Of a stretch of DNA of 64,000 nucleotides, positions 25,139 through 34,573 are shown in pieces (within the stretch, counting starts at the first letter, position 1; every line of letters begins with the position of its first letter). Position numbers and translations under genes: made by a program. The stretch covers positions 1 through 64,000 of the forward strand of contig DUBE01000066.1 in assembly GCA_012960475.1 (NCBI GenBank), read 5' to 3'. The notes beneath the pieces are model-generated. The model did not search any database. It was not told where the DNA came from and saw only the letters and a program-made list of their open reading frames with translations. This stretch comes from Planctomycetota bacterium. GTDB lineage: Bacteria; Planctomycetota; UBA1135; GCA-002686595.

Positions 25139-26359
25139 CTAGTGCCGGGGAGCTCGGTAGCGTCCGCCAGAGCGGAAAGAGCGTGCGCACTCGTCGAGCA
25201 CCTTTGGGCCGAAGTGGTTGGCCATGAGTTCAGCTTGGATGATCTGGGTCAGATAGGTCCCTTCCAGGGGATTCACGCTGCCGTCGGTATTCACCCCGCT
25301 GCAAACGATGTCCACCTTCATGGCCAGGTTCGCGGTGAAGGGTGCCAGTTCTTCGGTGTGATGCTCAGCCAGGAAGGCGATCAGGCCTGTGGCTTCCGAG
25401 AGGGTGGTTTCCTCCCAAGCCAGGCAACGGAAGCGCGCCAGAGCCACCATGCTCACGGACTGTTGTTTGTCCCTGTGGTAGCGGGCTTTCAGTTCCCGAT
25501 CCCAACCGTCGGCGGTGGTGCGCTTGAGTTCTTTGGGCCGGTGGGGCAGGGCGCTCAGGCGTCCGGTGAGTTCCTTTTCCATGTGGCAGGCGAGTCCCTC
25601 GCAGAACCACTCGGGCAGGCGCCCAAAGCGCTCCGCCAGAAGGACCCGGGTCAGGTGGTGGGTCAGGGCGTTGCTGGAATTCCAGCGGGTCACGCCCTTG
25701 GGCTCTTCCACGAAGACGCTGACATAGAGATCCAGATCATCACTGCCATAGGGATCCGATCGTTCCGGCTGGGACTGCAGTTCAGCCAGCTCTTTCTGGA
25801 CCAATTCAAAGTCCTCGTCGTCGCAGGCGATGATGATCACGGGTTCGGGGTTGCTGAAGACCAGGCGCTCAGCTTGCACCTGGTGCTCTGCTTCCGTAGG
25901 CACATGAGTTGGTGCAGTCCAGGGCAAGAGTTGATCAAAGGCAGCCACCGTGCGGCGAATCGCTGAGGCCCGTCGGCGTACCTTGGACTGGCGCTCTTGG
26001 GAGGTCAGCAGTACCACGCGGCCTTCCTCTTGGATGTCGATGCGCGCACCCATGGCTTCGGCCACGGGCCAGATCCACTCCACCCGCCTGTGGACCCTGC
26101 TTGAAATCAGGGAGGGCCAATTGGCCAGTTCCAGTTTGCCGTAGCGTGAACGGATAATCGGGGCCGGGACCGGGGTGGGTGCATCCCCATCGTTGCCGGT
26201 CGCGGCCGGGGCGGGATCGCCCAGTGCGTCGAGCAGGTGGCGGGCGGGGGTCTTGGAGACTGGCGCGTCAGAACTGGGAGTCTTGGCTGTGGCCAAAGCG
26301 AGCAGGCTAGCGCCGGTCAGGAGAGAGGCGAGAAGGAGGCGCGGGAATCGGAAATGCAT
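25139..26359 (-). CDS. Secreted peptidase MA-like protein with degenerate zinc motif
   Basis: This 406-residue protein has a signal peptide (LLLASLLTGASLLALATA). The C-terminal half looks like a gluzincin of the DUF1570/peptidase MA type: ALTHHLTRVLLAERFGRLPEWFCEGLA. In active members this reads HExTH followed by LPxWLxEGLA. Here the catalytic Glu is His235 and the second zinc His is Arg238, while Glu254 is kept, so proteolysis is unlikely. A Pro/Asp-rich linker (~residues 25-70) follows the signal peptide. It could be a binding or scaffold protein. It is separated from hcrC by 79 bases and read in the same direction. Confidence 0.7.
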   Translation of the reverse strand: MHFRFPRLLLASLLTGASLLALATAKTPSSDAPVSKTPARHLLDALGDPAPAATGNDGDAPTPVPAPIIRSRYGKLELANWPSLISSRVHRRVEWIWPVAEAMGARIDIQEEGRVVLLTSQERQSKVRRRASAIRRTVAAFDQLLPWTAPTHVPTEAEHQVQAERLVFSNPEPVIIIACDDEDFELVQKELAELQSQPERSDPYGSDDLDLYVSVFVEEPKGVTRWNSSNALTHHLTRVLLAERFGRLPEWFCEGLACHMEKELTGRLSALPHRPKELKRTTADGWDRELKARYHRDKQQSVSMVALARFRCLAWEETTLSEATGLIAFLAEHHTEELAPFTANLAMKVDIVCSGVNTDGSVNPLEGTYLTQIIQAELMANHFGPKVLDECARSFRSGGRYRAPRH

Positions 26360-26649
26360 TGTTTTTGCAATCGGGGGTAGAGGAAGAACTTGATCGCCAT
26401 TGCGTTCGATTGCCTTTCAGCTCTCTCCCGCATGGAGTGAACAGGTCTCCGTGAACCCCCTTGGTTCCTTTGGAGCACATTCCCCCCGGCGTGTCTGACT
26501 CTTTGATCGCGCTCTGTAAGCACTGATCTGGTCACCAACGCCGAGTCAGCGCCGAGGTGACTCAGGTCATGGCAATAGTGTTTCGAAACAGAGCTTGCTG
26601 CTCTCCCCGGCCTTTTCTGCGCTCTCGAAACGGGACAGGGCCTGCGCCC
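26360..26649. other. Intergenic region between recQ and the secreted peptidase-like gene
   Basis: This 290-base stretch has no supportable gene. It holds an inverted repeat GTTTCGA (26580-26586) / TCGAAAC (26625-26631), enclosing a small 5-bp hairpin AGAGC/GCTCT (26590-26594/26600-26604, loop TTGCT). On the minus strand, in the direction recQ is read, the hairpin is followed by GTTTCG, so it could be a weak recQ terminator. The remainder should hold the promoter of the leftward peptidase-like gene, but no clear -35/-10 pair was identified. Confidence 0.4.
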
Positions 26650-28746
26650 CTAGGAGTCCGTTTGGGTGCTCAACCAGTCCCGAATGATCTTCAGCCAGAT
26701 CGGGCCCAGGTCCAGGGCCTTTTTCTCCCCAATCCCAGGAGTCGCCAGTAACTCCCCCTCGGTCTTGGGATGGTGCGCCGCCAAATGGGTCAGGGTGCGA
26801 TCGTTGGCGATCAGATAGGGCGGAATCTCCCGTTCGGCGGCCAGCTTCCGGCGCTTCTTGCGCAGCAACTCGAACAGATCCTGAGCTACGGGTGTGTCGT
26901 CCAGGGCGATTTGCAAGGCCTTGCGCTTGGATGATGCTGCCGGGCGCTTGGGTCTCAGCAAGGTGACCTCGTCCTCGGCTTTCATTATACGCGCGCCGCT
27001 CTGGGTCAGGAAGAGGGTGGGAAATTCGCCTGAAGCGACTCCCAAATGGCCCTGGGCAATCAACTGGTCGATCAGGCCGCGCAACTCCCGTGCGCTCAGT
27101 TCCTTCAAGAGCCCATAGGTCGAGAGCTTGTCATGGTCCGTGTCCCGCATCCGCTGGGTTTTGGCTCCACGCAATACATCGGTCACATGGGCGGCTCCGT
27201 AGCGTTGGTCGCAACGGACCACGCAGGAGAGGATCTTCTGGGCCACGACCACGGCGTCGTCCAGGGTCTCGAGTTCGCCGAGGCACACATCACAGGCGCC
27301 GCAGCCCGGGCTCTCATGGTGGTCGCTGTAGGCGCCCCCAAAGTGCTCAACCAAGGTGCGGTGACGGCAGGTGGCAGAGGCCGCGAGGCCCCACATCTGG
27401 CCTAACCGTTTCAGGGCGTCGTTCAATTCCTCCTTGGCGTTCTCCAGGCCGGTGGCTGCGGCCTCTTCCGCACTGCGCTCCATCAGTCGTTTCCAGGTGT
27501 GGTGATCCGAGCCCCCGTAGAACAAGACACACTCCGCTGCCAGGCCATCTCGCCCCGCACGCCCTGTTTCCTGGGAATACTGCTCAATGCCTTTGGGCAG
27601 GCTGGCGTGGATCACGAAGCGCACATCCGAACGGTCGATGCCCATTCCAAAAGCCACGGTCGCTACTACCACATCGAGACGCTCGGCCAAGAAGTCCTCT
27701 TGTACCTCTTTGCGCTTGGCTGCCCTGAGGCCTGCGTGATAGGCGCCAACACGAATGCCCGCCTTGGCAAGATCCCTGGCCAGGTCTTCGGTATCCGTGC
27801 GCCTGAGGGCATAGATGATGCCCGCTTCTTTTGAGTGGCGTTGAATTACGGCCAGTATTTGGGTCAACAGACGCCCCCGGGGTTGGGCCCGGTAGGTCAG
27901 GTTCGGTCGGTCGAAATCGCCTACCAGCTGCACTGGCTGCTGCAGGTTGAGCTGCGCCGCAATGTCCTCGCGCACCCGTGGAGGAGCCGTGGCCGTCACC
28001 GCCATCATGGGTACCCCGGGCGCGTGCTGGCGCAGATCTCCGAGCTCACGATAGTCTGGGCGGAAGTCGTGGCCCCAGTGACTGATGCAATGGGCTTCGT
28101 CCACCGCGATGGCCGACAAGCCTGCCTGCACCAGACGCGGGACGAAACCCGGGAGGGTCAGCCGTTCGGGAGAACAATAGAGCAGGTCCAATTCGCCCCT
28201 GTTCAGTTGCCTCTGAACCAGGGCCTGCTCCTCAGGGTCCTGGGTGGAGGCAAACATCCCCGCGCGCACGCCGCTTTGGAGCAGGCCGTCCACCTGGTCT
28301 TTCATCAAGCTGATCAATGGGCTGACCACCAGGGTCAATCCTGGCCGTACCAGGGCCGGGGCCTGATAGCAGAGGCTCTTGCCGCCGCCGGTGGGAAGAA
28401 CAAGCAGGACATCCTGCCCTGATAGGAACGCGGCCATGGCGTCTTCTTGCTGGGGGCGTAGGGAGTCGTGGCCCCAGACCCTGCGAACTTTGTCGGTTGC
28501 GGCGACGAGCTGTTCTGTGGGGGTAAGGGTGACAGGTTCGCTTGCTGGGGCGTTGCAGGCTTCGATCGCAATCGCTTCAAGGAATTCGCCTTGGTCCGTA
28601 CGTGGCTCGAACTCCTCTCTGGCGGCCATGCGCTGCCATTCGTCGGCATCGTCCTTGCCGGGTGCCGTGCTGGAACCTCCCGAGTCCGCTTCAGAATGGG
28701 CGGCCAGGGTCGGGAATAACTCGGACTCGTCGTTGGAGGCAGTCAA
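26650..28746 (-). CDS. recQ: ATP-dependent DNA helicase RecQ
   Basis: This 698-residue superfamily-2 helicase has motif I LPTGGGKSLCYQ, VVSPLISLMKDQVD, DEAHCISHWGHDFRPDY (DEAH box plus aromatic-rich loop), VTATAPP, VATVAFGMGIDRSDVRFVIH, and QETGRAGRDG. A zinc-binding RQC part with cysteines (CRH...CGACDVC) and a C-terminal HRDC domain (PPYLIANDRTLTHLAAHHPKTEGELLATPGIGEKK) complete it. RecQ unwinds recombination intermediates. The N terminus carries ~75 extra residues before the helicase core, rich in Ser, Glu and Asp; a later start is possible. Divergent from the exporter adaptor gene, with 320 bases between them. Confidence 0.95.
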   Translation of the reverse strand: MTASNDESELFPTLAAHSEADSGGSSTAPGKDDADEWQRMAAREEFEPRTDQGEFLEAIAIEACNAPASEPVTLTPTEQLVAATDKVRRVWGHDSLRPQQEDAMAAFLSGQDVLLVLPTGGGKSLCYQAPALVRPGLTLVVSPLISLMKDQVDGLLQSGVRAGMFASTQDPEEQALVQRQLNRGELDLLYCSPERLTLPGFVPRLVQAGLSAIAVDEAHCISHWGHDFRPDYRELGDLRQHAPGVPMMAVTATAPPRVREDIAAQLNLQQPVQLVGDFDRPNLTYRAQPRGRLLTQILAVIQRHSKEAGIIYALRRTDTEDLARDLAKAGIRVGAYHAGLRAAKRKEVQEDFLAERLDVVVATVAFGMGIDRSDVRFVIHASLPKGIEQYSQETGRAGRDGLAAECVLFYGGSDHHTWKRLMERSAEEAAATGLENAKEELNDALKRLGQMWGLAASATCRHRTLVEHFGGAYSDHHESPGCGACDVCLGELETLDDAVVVAQKILSCVVRCDQRYGAAHVTDVLRGAKTQRMRDTDHDKLSTYGLLKELSARELRGLIDQLIAQGHLGVASGEFPTLFLTQSGARIMKAEDEVTLLRPKRPAASSKRKALQIALDDTPVAQDLFELLRKKRRKLAAEREIPPYLIANDRTLTHLAAHHPKTEGELLATPGIGEKKALDLGPIWLKIIRDWLSTQTDS

Positions 28747-29066
28747 GGGAAGAGGATGGGAGGGTGCGCGCTAAGTGGGCGCTGGGATGGCTCTTGTGGC
28801 TGAAGGAGATTCTGAATTCGAGGGCCATCGGGATCCAGAAGATTCAGTCGGACCCGAGCCGCGAGGGTCATGGTCCTGGGGCAAGGACCCGCTTTTCTCT
28901 GCTCGTGCCCGGTGCCCGATGCGCCACAGAATCACCAGACCCGAACTCAGCTGGCCTAAACACATCAACCTGCGCCCTGCTCCCGGAGCTATCCTTGGTG
29001 CGCCGGGACCCTGGCCAGACCACTGATACCGGCCAGCAGCCATTTCTTTGTGCTAGATCTCTGACT
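28747..29066. other. Divergent intergenic region between recQ and the exporter adaptor
   Basis: These 320 bases separate two divergently read genes and should carry promoters for both. No gene could be supported: one frame is open continuously into the adaptor, but its codons have no protein character and the adaptor clearly starts at ATG 29067. No palindromic operator or riboswitch-like fold stood out. Confidence 0.4.
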
Positions 29067-30470
29067 ATGAGTTCCGATCTTGACCGCCTGCGCATCGAGC
29101 GCGAACCCCCTGTCCCCGGTCAGGCCGGCGGATCAGGGCCCTCCTTAGGCCGTTGGCTTGTGCTTGGACTTGCACTCTTGATGGTTTGGCTCTTTCGGCG
29201 TCCGCTCCTCCAACAACTGGACGCTTGGACCCTGCCGCGGGTTTCAATTGCTGTGGCCTACATTCCCGACCCCGCGGCCCAAGTGCAGGCTCGGGGGGTG
29301 GTTGGCAACGGCTATGTAGTGGCTCGTACCCGTGCGGCTCTGTCGGCCGAAGAGCCCGGAGTGATTGTGGAAATGCTCGTGCAGGAGGGATCTGAAGTGA
29401 AGCGAGGGGACCTGCTTGCCCGCTTGGATGATCGTGAACGGGCAGCCCTCTTGCGCGGCGCCGAGGCAGCAGTGCAGGAAGCCCATGCCGGTGTGGCTGA
29501 AGCCGAAGCCAGGGTGAAGAGTGCCGAGCGCATGATAACCGTCGCTGAAGCAGATCTTGGCGTCAAGGCGGCGGGGGTTCAGGCTGTCCGGGCCCAGACA
29601 CTGCTTGCGGCTCAGAACCTCAAGAGGGTGCAGGAACTGGAAAAGCAAGGGGCAGAGACTCGCGCCCGCTTGGATCAGGTCCAGGCCGAAGAGACCCGCG
29701 CCCGGGCGGACGAGGAAGCAGCCCTTGCCAGTCAGCGCAGCGCCGAGGTGGCGGTGCAAGCAGCCCATGCCCAAGAAGAAATCGCTCGCGCTGTTTGGAT
29801 GCGAGCCCAGGCCTTCGTGCCCGTACGTGCCGCGGAGCGAGACCGGGCCCAGGCTTCTTTGGCCAAGCGGTTCGTGCGCGCGCCCTTCGATGGCATCGTG
29901 GTGCTCAAAGACGCCGAAGTGGGGGAGGTCGTCAGCCCCAACTCTCTTGGCAACTCTTCTCGTGGGGCAGTGGTCACCATGGTGGACTTCGATTCCCTTG
30001 AAGTGCAGGTGGAGTTGTCCGAGACGAGGCTCTCGGCAGTAAAGATCGGTGCCCCCGCGACCCTGTTGCTGGACGCATTCCCCACAGAACCCCTGGCCGC
30101 AAAAGTGGACCGCATCTGGCCCACCGCCAATCGTCAGAAGGCCACCATCGAAGTGCGCCTTGAGATTCTTGATTCCGATTCACGCCTGCGCCCGGACATG
30201 GGCGTGCGCGTGGTCTTTGGTGCCTTGGCGGAGTCGGCTACCGATTCTGAGCCCGGGGTCTGGCTGCCAGCCGCAGTGCTGGTGCAGCGAGGGGCACAAG
30301 AAGGCGCACTGTTCTTGCAACAAGGGCGTCTTGTGTTCCGTGGCTTGGAGGTTGAAGAGCGCAGGGGCAAGAGTATTCGCGTGCGTAAGGGGCTCAAGGT
30401 CGGTGAGCAGGCGGTTCTCAATCCCGTTCCCGATCTTGAGGATGGGGATCGCGTGCTGGTCCAGTCGTAG
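29067..30470 (+). CDS. Periplasmic adaptor (HlyD/MacA-type membrane fusion protein)
   Basis: This 467-residue protein has an N-terminal transmembrane anchor (GRWLVLGLALLMVWLFRRP). A split biotinyl-lipoyl domain follows (EPGVIVEMLVQEGSEVKRGDLLARLDD ... KRFVRAPFDGIVVLKDAEVGEVV). Between its halves lies a long alpha-helical hairpin coiled coil rich in Ala/Glu/Arg (~residues 125-270). Beta-barrel and membrane-proximal domains end it. Such adaptors bridge an inner-membrane exporter to an outer-membrane channel. The start is ATG 29067; the frame is open much further upstream but without coding character. It is followed after 107 bases by the ATPase and two permeases, a MacAB-like set without an outer-membrane factor in the window. 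Confidence 0.88.
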   Translation: MSSDLDRLRIEREPPVPGQAGGSGPSLGRWLVLGLALLMVWLFRRPLLQQLDAWTLPRVSIAVAYIPDPAAQVQARGVVGNGYVVARTRAALSAEEPGVIVEMLVQEGSEVKRGDLLARLDDRERAALLRGAEAAVQEAHAGVAEAEARVKSAERMITVAEADLGVKAAGVQAVRAQTLLAAQNLKRVQELEKQGAETRARLDQVQAEETRARADEEAALASQRSAEVAVQAAHAQEEIARAVWMRAQAFVPVRAAERDRAQASLAKRFVRAPFDGIVVLKDAEVGEVVSPNSLGNSSRGAVVTMVDFDSLEVQVELSETRLSAVKIGAPATLLLDAFPTEPLAAKVDRIWPTANRQKATIEVRLEILDSDSRLRPDMGVRVVFGALAESATDSEPGVWLPAAVLVQRGAQEGALFLQQGRLVFRGLEVEERRGKSIRVRKGLKVGEQAVLNPVPDLEDGDRVLVQS

Positions 30471-30577
30471 GGGAAATAGAGGGGGCTGCTCTGGCGATGT
30501 GCCCATCCTCTTCCTTAGCATGCGGCACCTCCACCTGGCCCCGCCAGGTACTTGACCCCGATGAAGAGCACAGATTC

Positions 30578-31294
30578 ATGAGTGACGGAATTCATTTGCA
30601 GAGTGTGACCAAGACCTATCAGAGGGGCGGGGAAGAGTTGCGGGTGCTGGACCAACTGGATTTGACTATGGAGGCGGGGCACTTCTATGCCCTGATGGGG
30701 CCTTCGGGATCGGGCAAGACAACCCTGCTGAATCTGGTGGGGGGCTTGGACCTGCCGGATTCGGGTTCCGTGCAGGTTGCGGGGCAGGATCTGGGAGGCC
30801 TGCGCGGGGCGGCCCTGTCTGCCTGGCGGGCGCGTTCGGTGGGCTTTGTGTTCCAGGGCTTCAACCTGATTCCGGTGCTTTCCGCCTTGGAGAATGTGGC
30901 CTTGCCTCTGGCTCTGACTCCCCTCAGCCGCAAACAACAACAACAACATGCCCTGGCGGCTTTGGAGTTGGTGGGTCTTGCTGATCGCGCGAAGCACCGA
31001 CCCAGTCAACTTTCGGGCGGTCAAGAACAAAGGGTGGCCATCGCTCGGGCCATCGTTACTGACCCCAAGGTACTGCTCTGCGATGAGCCCACTGGAGACT
31101 TGGATCGCGATTCCGCTGATCAGGTCCTGAGCCTGCTCCAGCGCTTGAACCAGGAAATGAACAAGACATTGCTGATGGTGACCCACGATCCGGCGGCGGC
31201 GGCCCGGGCCCAGCGCATTGTGCACTTGGACAAGGGGCGCCTTGGAGGGGTCGAAGAGGTTCAGATCCAGGATCCTCCTGGAGCGTTTGCATGA
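30578..31294 (+). CDS. ABC transporter ATPase (MacB/LolD type)
   Basis: This 238-residue ATPase has Walker A GPSGSGKTTLL, the Q-loop VFQGFNLIP, signature LSGGQEQRVAIARA, Walker B VLLCDEPTGDLD and switch His in MVTHDP. The extra LIPVLSALENVALPL segment is typical of the LolD/MacB subclass that drives mechanotransmission rather than classical transport. Start ATG 30578 is preferred over an in-frame upstream ATG because homology begins at IHLQSVTKTYQRG. The stop overlaps the start of the first permease (ATGA), so the genes are coupled. Confidence 0.93.
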   Translation: MSDGIHLQSVTKTYQRGGEELRVLDQLDLTMEAGHFYALMGPSGSGKTTLLNLVGGLDLPDSGSVQVAGQDLGGLRGAALSAWRARSVGFVFQGFNLIPVLSALENVALPLALTPLSRKQQQQHALAALELVGLADRAKHRPSQLSGGQEQRVAIARAIVTDPKVLLCDEPTGDLDRDSADQVLSLLQRLNQEMNKTLLMVTHDPAAAARAQRIVHLDKGRLGGVEEVQIQDPPGAFA

Positions 31295-32460
31295 GTCTGT
31301 TGCGCCTGGTTCCTCGCCAGCTCTTGCGTCACTCCCTGCGCACACTGCTGACCATCGGTTCCTTGGCGGTGGCGATCTTCTTGCTGTGCATCCTGCGCTC
31401 CTTGGTCACTACTCTCGAAGCCACCGCGACCACCGCGCGCAATGATCGCTTGTGGGTTCAATCGGCGGTCAGTTTGTTCGTGGGCATGCCTACCTGGTAT
31501 CCCGATCGCATCGCCCAGGTGGACGGTGTCCAGAACGTGGCCCGTTGGCAGTGGTTTGGGGGTTATTACCAAGACCCGTCGAACTTCTTCGCCCAGTTTG
31601 CGGTTGATCCTCAAGAGGTAGTGGAGATGTACCCCGAACTCCTGGTGGTTGAGGGCTCGGCTGAGGCTTTTGTGGCAGGCCGTAACTGCTGCATGGTAGG
31701 GCGCGGTATCGCCGATGATTATGGTTGGAAGGTGGGGGATGTGGTGCCCATTACCGGGGCCCTCTTTCCCCATCCCGACGGGGCCGACAAGGCTTGGGAA
31801 TTCGAAGTGGCGGCGATCTATGAACCCGGCGCCCGCAACTTTGACGATCGCACTCTGTTCTTCCATTGGAAGCTCTTTGAAGAGACTCTGACCAAGCCCG
31901 GGGAATCTCCAGGGGTGGGCGCCATCGTGGTGCGCGTCAAGGACGATGCGGATCCTTCAACGGTGATGGGGGCGGTGGATGAACTCTTCATGGATGGCCC
32001 TCAACGGGTACAGACCACCACCGAGAGCGAGTTCCAGGCCCAGTTCGTCTCCATGTTCGGCAACATCCCCTTCTTTGTCTCTGCCATCGGCGGGGGAGTT
32101 CTGGCAGCGGTGCTGCTGGCTTGCATCAACACCATGTTGATGGCGGTTCGCGAACAACGCAGGGAAGTGGGAGTACTCAAGGCCCTGGGCTTCAGAGACT
32201 CGAGAGTCGGTAGCGTGTTGCTCTTTCAGAGCCTTTTCCTGACTCTTGTGGGGGGAGGGCTTGGGATGTTCCTGGCCAAAGCCATCGAGCCAGGGGTGAT
32301 CGGCGCGACGAGTGCCATCATGCCGGGCTTCAGGATTGAGACCGAGACCTTCTGGTTGGCGTTCTTGGTCACTGTTCTGGCAGGGCTGGTGGCGGGAATC
32401 CTTCCCGCCCTGGCTACGCGCAACTTGACTGTGATCGCAGCCTTGCGAGGGAGGGACTGA
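31291..32460 (+). CDS. ABC transporter permease, FtsX/MacB family (first)
   Basis: This 389-residue protein has an N-terminal transmembrane helix (LRTLLTIGSLAVAIFLLCIL), a large periplasmic MacB-like domain (~residues 45-245) and three C-terminal helices. These include AAVLLACINTMLMAVREQRREVGVLKALGF, the family's coupling-helix signature EVGVLKALG. No fused ATPase. It pairs with the next permease, so the working unit is probably a heterodimer with two copies of the ATPase and the adaptor. The substrate is unknown; MacB-like systems export peptides, lipids or siderophores. Confidence 0.9.
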   Translation: MSLLRLVPRQLLRHSLRTLLTIGSLAVAIFLLCILRSLVTTLEATATTARNDRLWVQSAVSLFVGMPTWYPDRIAQVDGVQNVARWQWFGGYYQDPSNFFAQFAVDPQEVVEMYPELLVVEGSAEAFVAGRNCCMVGRGIADDYGWKVGDVVPITGALFPHPDGADKAWEFEVAAIYEPGARNFDDRTLFFHWKLFEETLTKPGESPGVGAIVVRVKDDADPSTVMGAVDELFMDGPQRVQTTTESEFQAQFVSMFGNIPFFVSAIGGGVLAAVLLACINTMLMAVREQRREVGVLKALGFRDSRVGSVLLFQSLFLTLVGGGLGMFLAKAIEPGVIGATSAIMPGFRIETETFWLAFLVTVLAGLVAGILPALATRNLTVIAALRGRD

Positions 32461-32462
32461 TC

Positions 32463-33635
32463 GTGGGTGGCATCGCTTTTTCCTATCACCTGCGCTCGCT
32501 GTTCGTGAGGCGCACGGCGACTCTCTTGACTGTGCTGGGCATCGGCGCCACGGTGGCGGTGGTCGCTGGAGTGTTGGCCCTTCAGCAGGGGTTCGAACGC
32601 CTCTATACCGAGGCCGGGCGTGAAGACCTGGCGGTTTTTTTGCGTCCGGGAGCCACCGGAGAAGGAGACAGCGTCATCAGCCGCGAGCGGGGCCGCAGGC
32701 TGATCAACACCGTGCCGGAGATTGCCGTCGGTGCCGACGGGCAACCCCTGGCCAGCATGGAACTCTATCTGGCCGTGCGACTGCGCCGGGTCTCCACCGG
32801 TGGGGAGACCAATGTGCCCATCCGCGGTGTGCAACCTGGGACCCTCACTATTCGCGCGGGCGAGATTTCCTTGCTTGAAGGCCGACAGTTCCATCCGGGC
32901 CAGGACGAGTTGATTGTGGGGCGTTCTCTGGTCGGACGCATCCGGGGCTGTGACCTGGGCGGGACCATTGTGCTCAACACTACGCCCTTTGTTGTGGTGG
33001 GCATTTTTGAGTCCGAGGGCCCTTCTGGGTCGGAGATCTGGGGCGACCTGGATCGGATTCTTGAATGCCTTGAGCGCACGGGGCCAAGCCGAGTACTGGC
33101 CCAACTCAAACCCGGTAGCGATCTCGCTGGTATTTCTGCCCGGCTCAAGAACGACAAGGTCGTCCCCGCTCAGGTGATGAGCGAAAAGGAGAGCCTCAGC
33201 AGTCAGACCGAGATGTTGAGCGCGGTCCTGAAATTTCTGGGAGCATTCCTTGGAGTCATCATGGGTATTGCCGCTGTATTCACAGCCACAACCACCATGC
33301 TGGCTGCCCTGGCGGATCGTACCCACGAGATCGGTATCTTGCTGGCATCGGGGTTCAGGCCCGTGGGCGTTGCGCTGGGATTCCTGTTCGAGTCCTTGCT
33401 CCTGGGTCTCCTGGGCGGCCTCGCTGGCTGCCTCATGGTCTGGCCCATCAATGGCATTGAGACCGGCACCACCAATTTCCAGACCTTTACCGAGGTCGCC
33501 TTCGGTTTCCGGGTGACCCCAATGGTGCTGTTGGTGTCAATCCTCTTTGCCCTGGTGCTGGGTCTCTTGGGTGGCGGCCTGCCCGCCTGGCGCGCGGCGC
33601 GCCTGTCTCCGGTCAAGGCTCTGGGACGTCGCTAG
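32463..33635 (+). CDS. ABC transporter permease, FtsX/MacB family (second)
   Basis: This 390-residue partner of the preceding permease starts at GTG 32463, two bases after its stop. It shows the same plan: N-terminal helix (ATLLTVLGIGATVAVVAGVLAL), a periplasmic domain, then AVFTATTTMLAALADRTHEIGILLASGFRP (coupling helix EIGILLASG), a glycine-rich helix LLGLLGGLAGC and a closing helix before PAWRAARLSPVKAL. Its 3' end meets the convergent HAD gene with 11 bases between them. A heterodimeric permease pair is inferred. Confidence 0.9.
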   Translation: MGGIAFSYHLRSLFVRRTATLLTVLGIGATVAVVAGVLALQQGFERLYTEAGREDLAVFLRPGATGEGDSVISRERGRRLINTVPEIAVGADGQPLASMELYLAVRLRRVSTGGETNVPIRGVQPGTLTIRAGEISLLEGRQFHPGQDELIVGRSLVGRIRGCDLGGTIVLNTTPFVVVGIFESEGPSGSEIWGDLDRILECLERTGPSRVLAQLKPGSDLAGISARLKNDKVVPAQVMSEKESLSSQTEMLSAVLKFLGAFLGVIMGIAAVFTATTTMLAALADRTHEIGILLASGFRPVGVALGFLFESLLLGLLGGLAGCLMVWPINGIETGTTNFQTFTEVAFGFRVTPMVLLVSILFALVLGLLGGGLPAWRAARLSPVKALGRR

Positions 33636-33646
33636 GATCGTCCTTG

Positions 33647-34516
33647 CTATTCCAGGTGTCCGAGCAATCCACGCAGTCCATCGAGGGCGTGGTCATGCAG
33701 GACTCGATCGTCTGCGCCTTTCTGCCCCTTGGGCAGCACCCAGTCCGGGGTGTGGGGGTGTTGGCGCAGGATGAGCTGCAGGGAGGGCTTGAGCTGGCCG
33801 TTGGCACGCAGGGAATAGGGCAGGGCCAGATCAAGAGAAGTCACATCTCCTATCACCAGATCCGGGTTCTCTTCCAGGAGCAGGGCCGCGTAGCGCGGCC
33901 GGTCCACGAACACCTGCCGGCCTCCAAGGGAAAGAGAACTGGGCGTGTCCCCCAGCACATACTTGCCCGCGCCACCACGCAGGCGCAGGTCCACATCCGG
34001 GCGCAGGCCGATGTTCTCAAAGAGCTTGGCCAGCTTGGATGTGTCTGAGTTCGAGACCACCACCACCTCGACCCCGCGTTGGAGCAGTTGGTCCATCACT
34101 TCGCGCGCCTCGGGCACCAGGGCGTGGTTGCCTTGGGCCAGATGCTCGCGGGTGGCCCTGCCGAAGATTTCGTTGGCGAGTTCGCTGACTGTGGTGTGTC
34201 CCAGGGAACGCGCGGCCTCGCGCCAAAGGGCTACGCTCTCCGAGGGCTCGCTCATTCGATCGAGCCAGGCACCCACGGACGAGGTCTGTAGCAGGGGATC
34301 TTCATCCACGAAGGCGGTCAGGCGACCGTGGGGAGCCCAGCCGTTGTGGTGTGGCTGGGCCAGGATCTCGCCCAAGAAGCTCTCGTATTCCCTTTGGCTC
34401 TGGTCCAGGTCCTGGCCCTGGGCTTTCGCCACCGCCGCGACAAATGCCTCGCGAACGACCCGCGCTTCTTCCGTTTGGTCGGTCCAGACTCCGTCAAAAT
34501 CACTCAACAACCGCAT
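33647..34516 (-). CDS. HAD-superfamily hydrolase
   Basis: This 289-residue protein has the HAD nucleophile motif at the very start (LLSDFDGVWTD, Asp6 and Asp8), motif II VVVVSNSD (Ser), and a late acidic region VIGDVTSLDL for metal binding. It probably hydrolyses a phosphate ester, with the substrate undetermined. A 200-residue insertion between motif I and II (cap region) is mostly alpha-helical by composition. The start is fixed by the nucleophile motif. It is followed on the same strand, upstream in position, by the alpha/beta hydrolase-like gene 57 bases away. Confidence 0.8.
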   Translation of the reverse strand: MRLLSDFDGVWTDQTEEARVVREAFVAAVAKAQGQDLDQSQREYESFLGEILAQPHHNGWAPHGRLTAFVDEDPLLQTSSVGAWLDRMSEPSESVALWREAARSLGHTTVSELANEIFGRATREHLAQGNHALVPEAREVMDQLLQRGVEVVVVSNSDTSKLAKLFENIGLRPDVDLRLRGGAGKYVLGDTPSSLSLGGRQVFVDRPRYAALLLEENPDLVIGDVTSLDLALPYSLRANGQLKPSLQLILRQHPHTPDWVLPKGQKGADDRVLHDHALDGLRGLLGHLE

Positions 34517-34573
34517 GCTTGGCCATGACTATGCCACAGGGACGGTCCCAGCGGGGCCCATTGTCTGCTCGCC

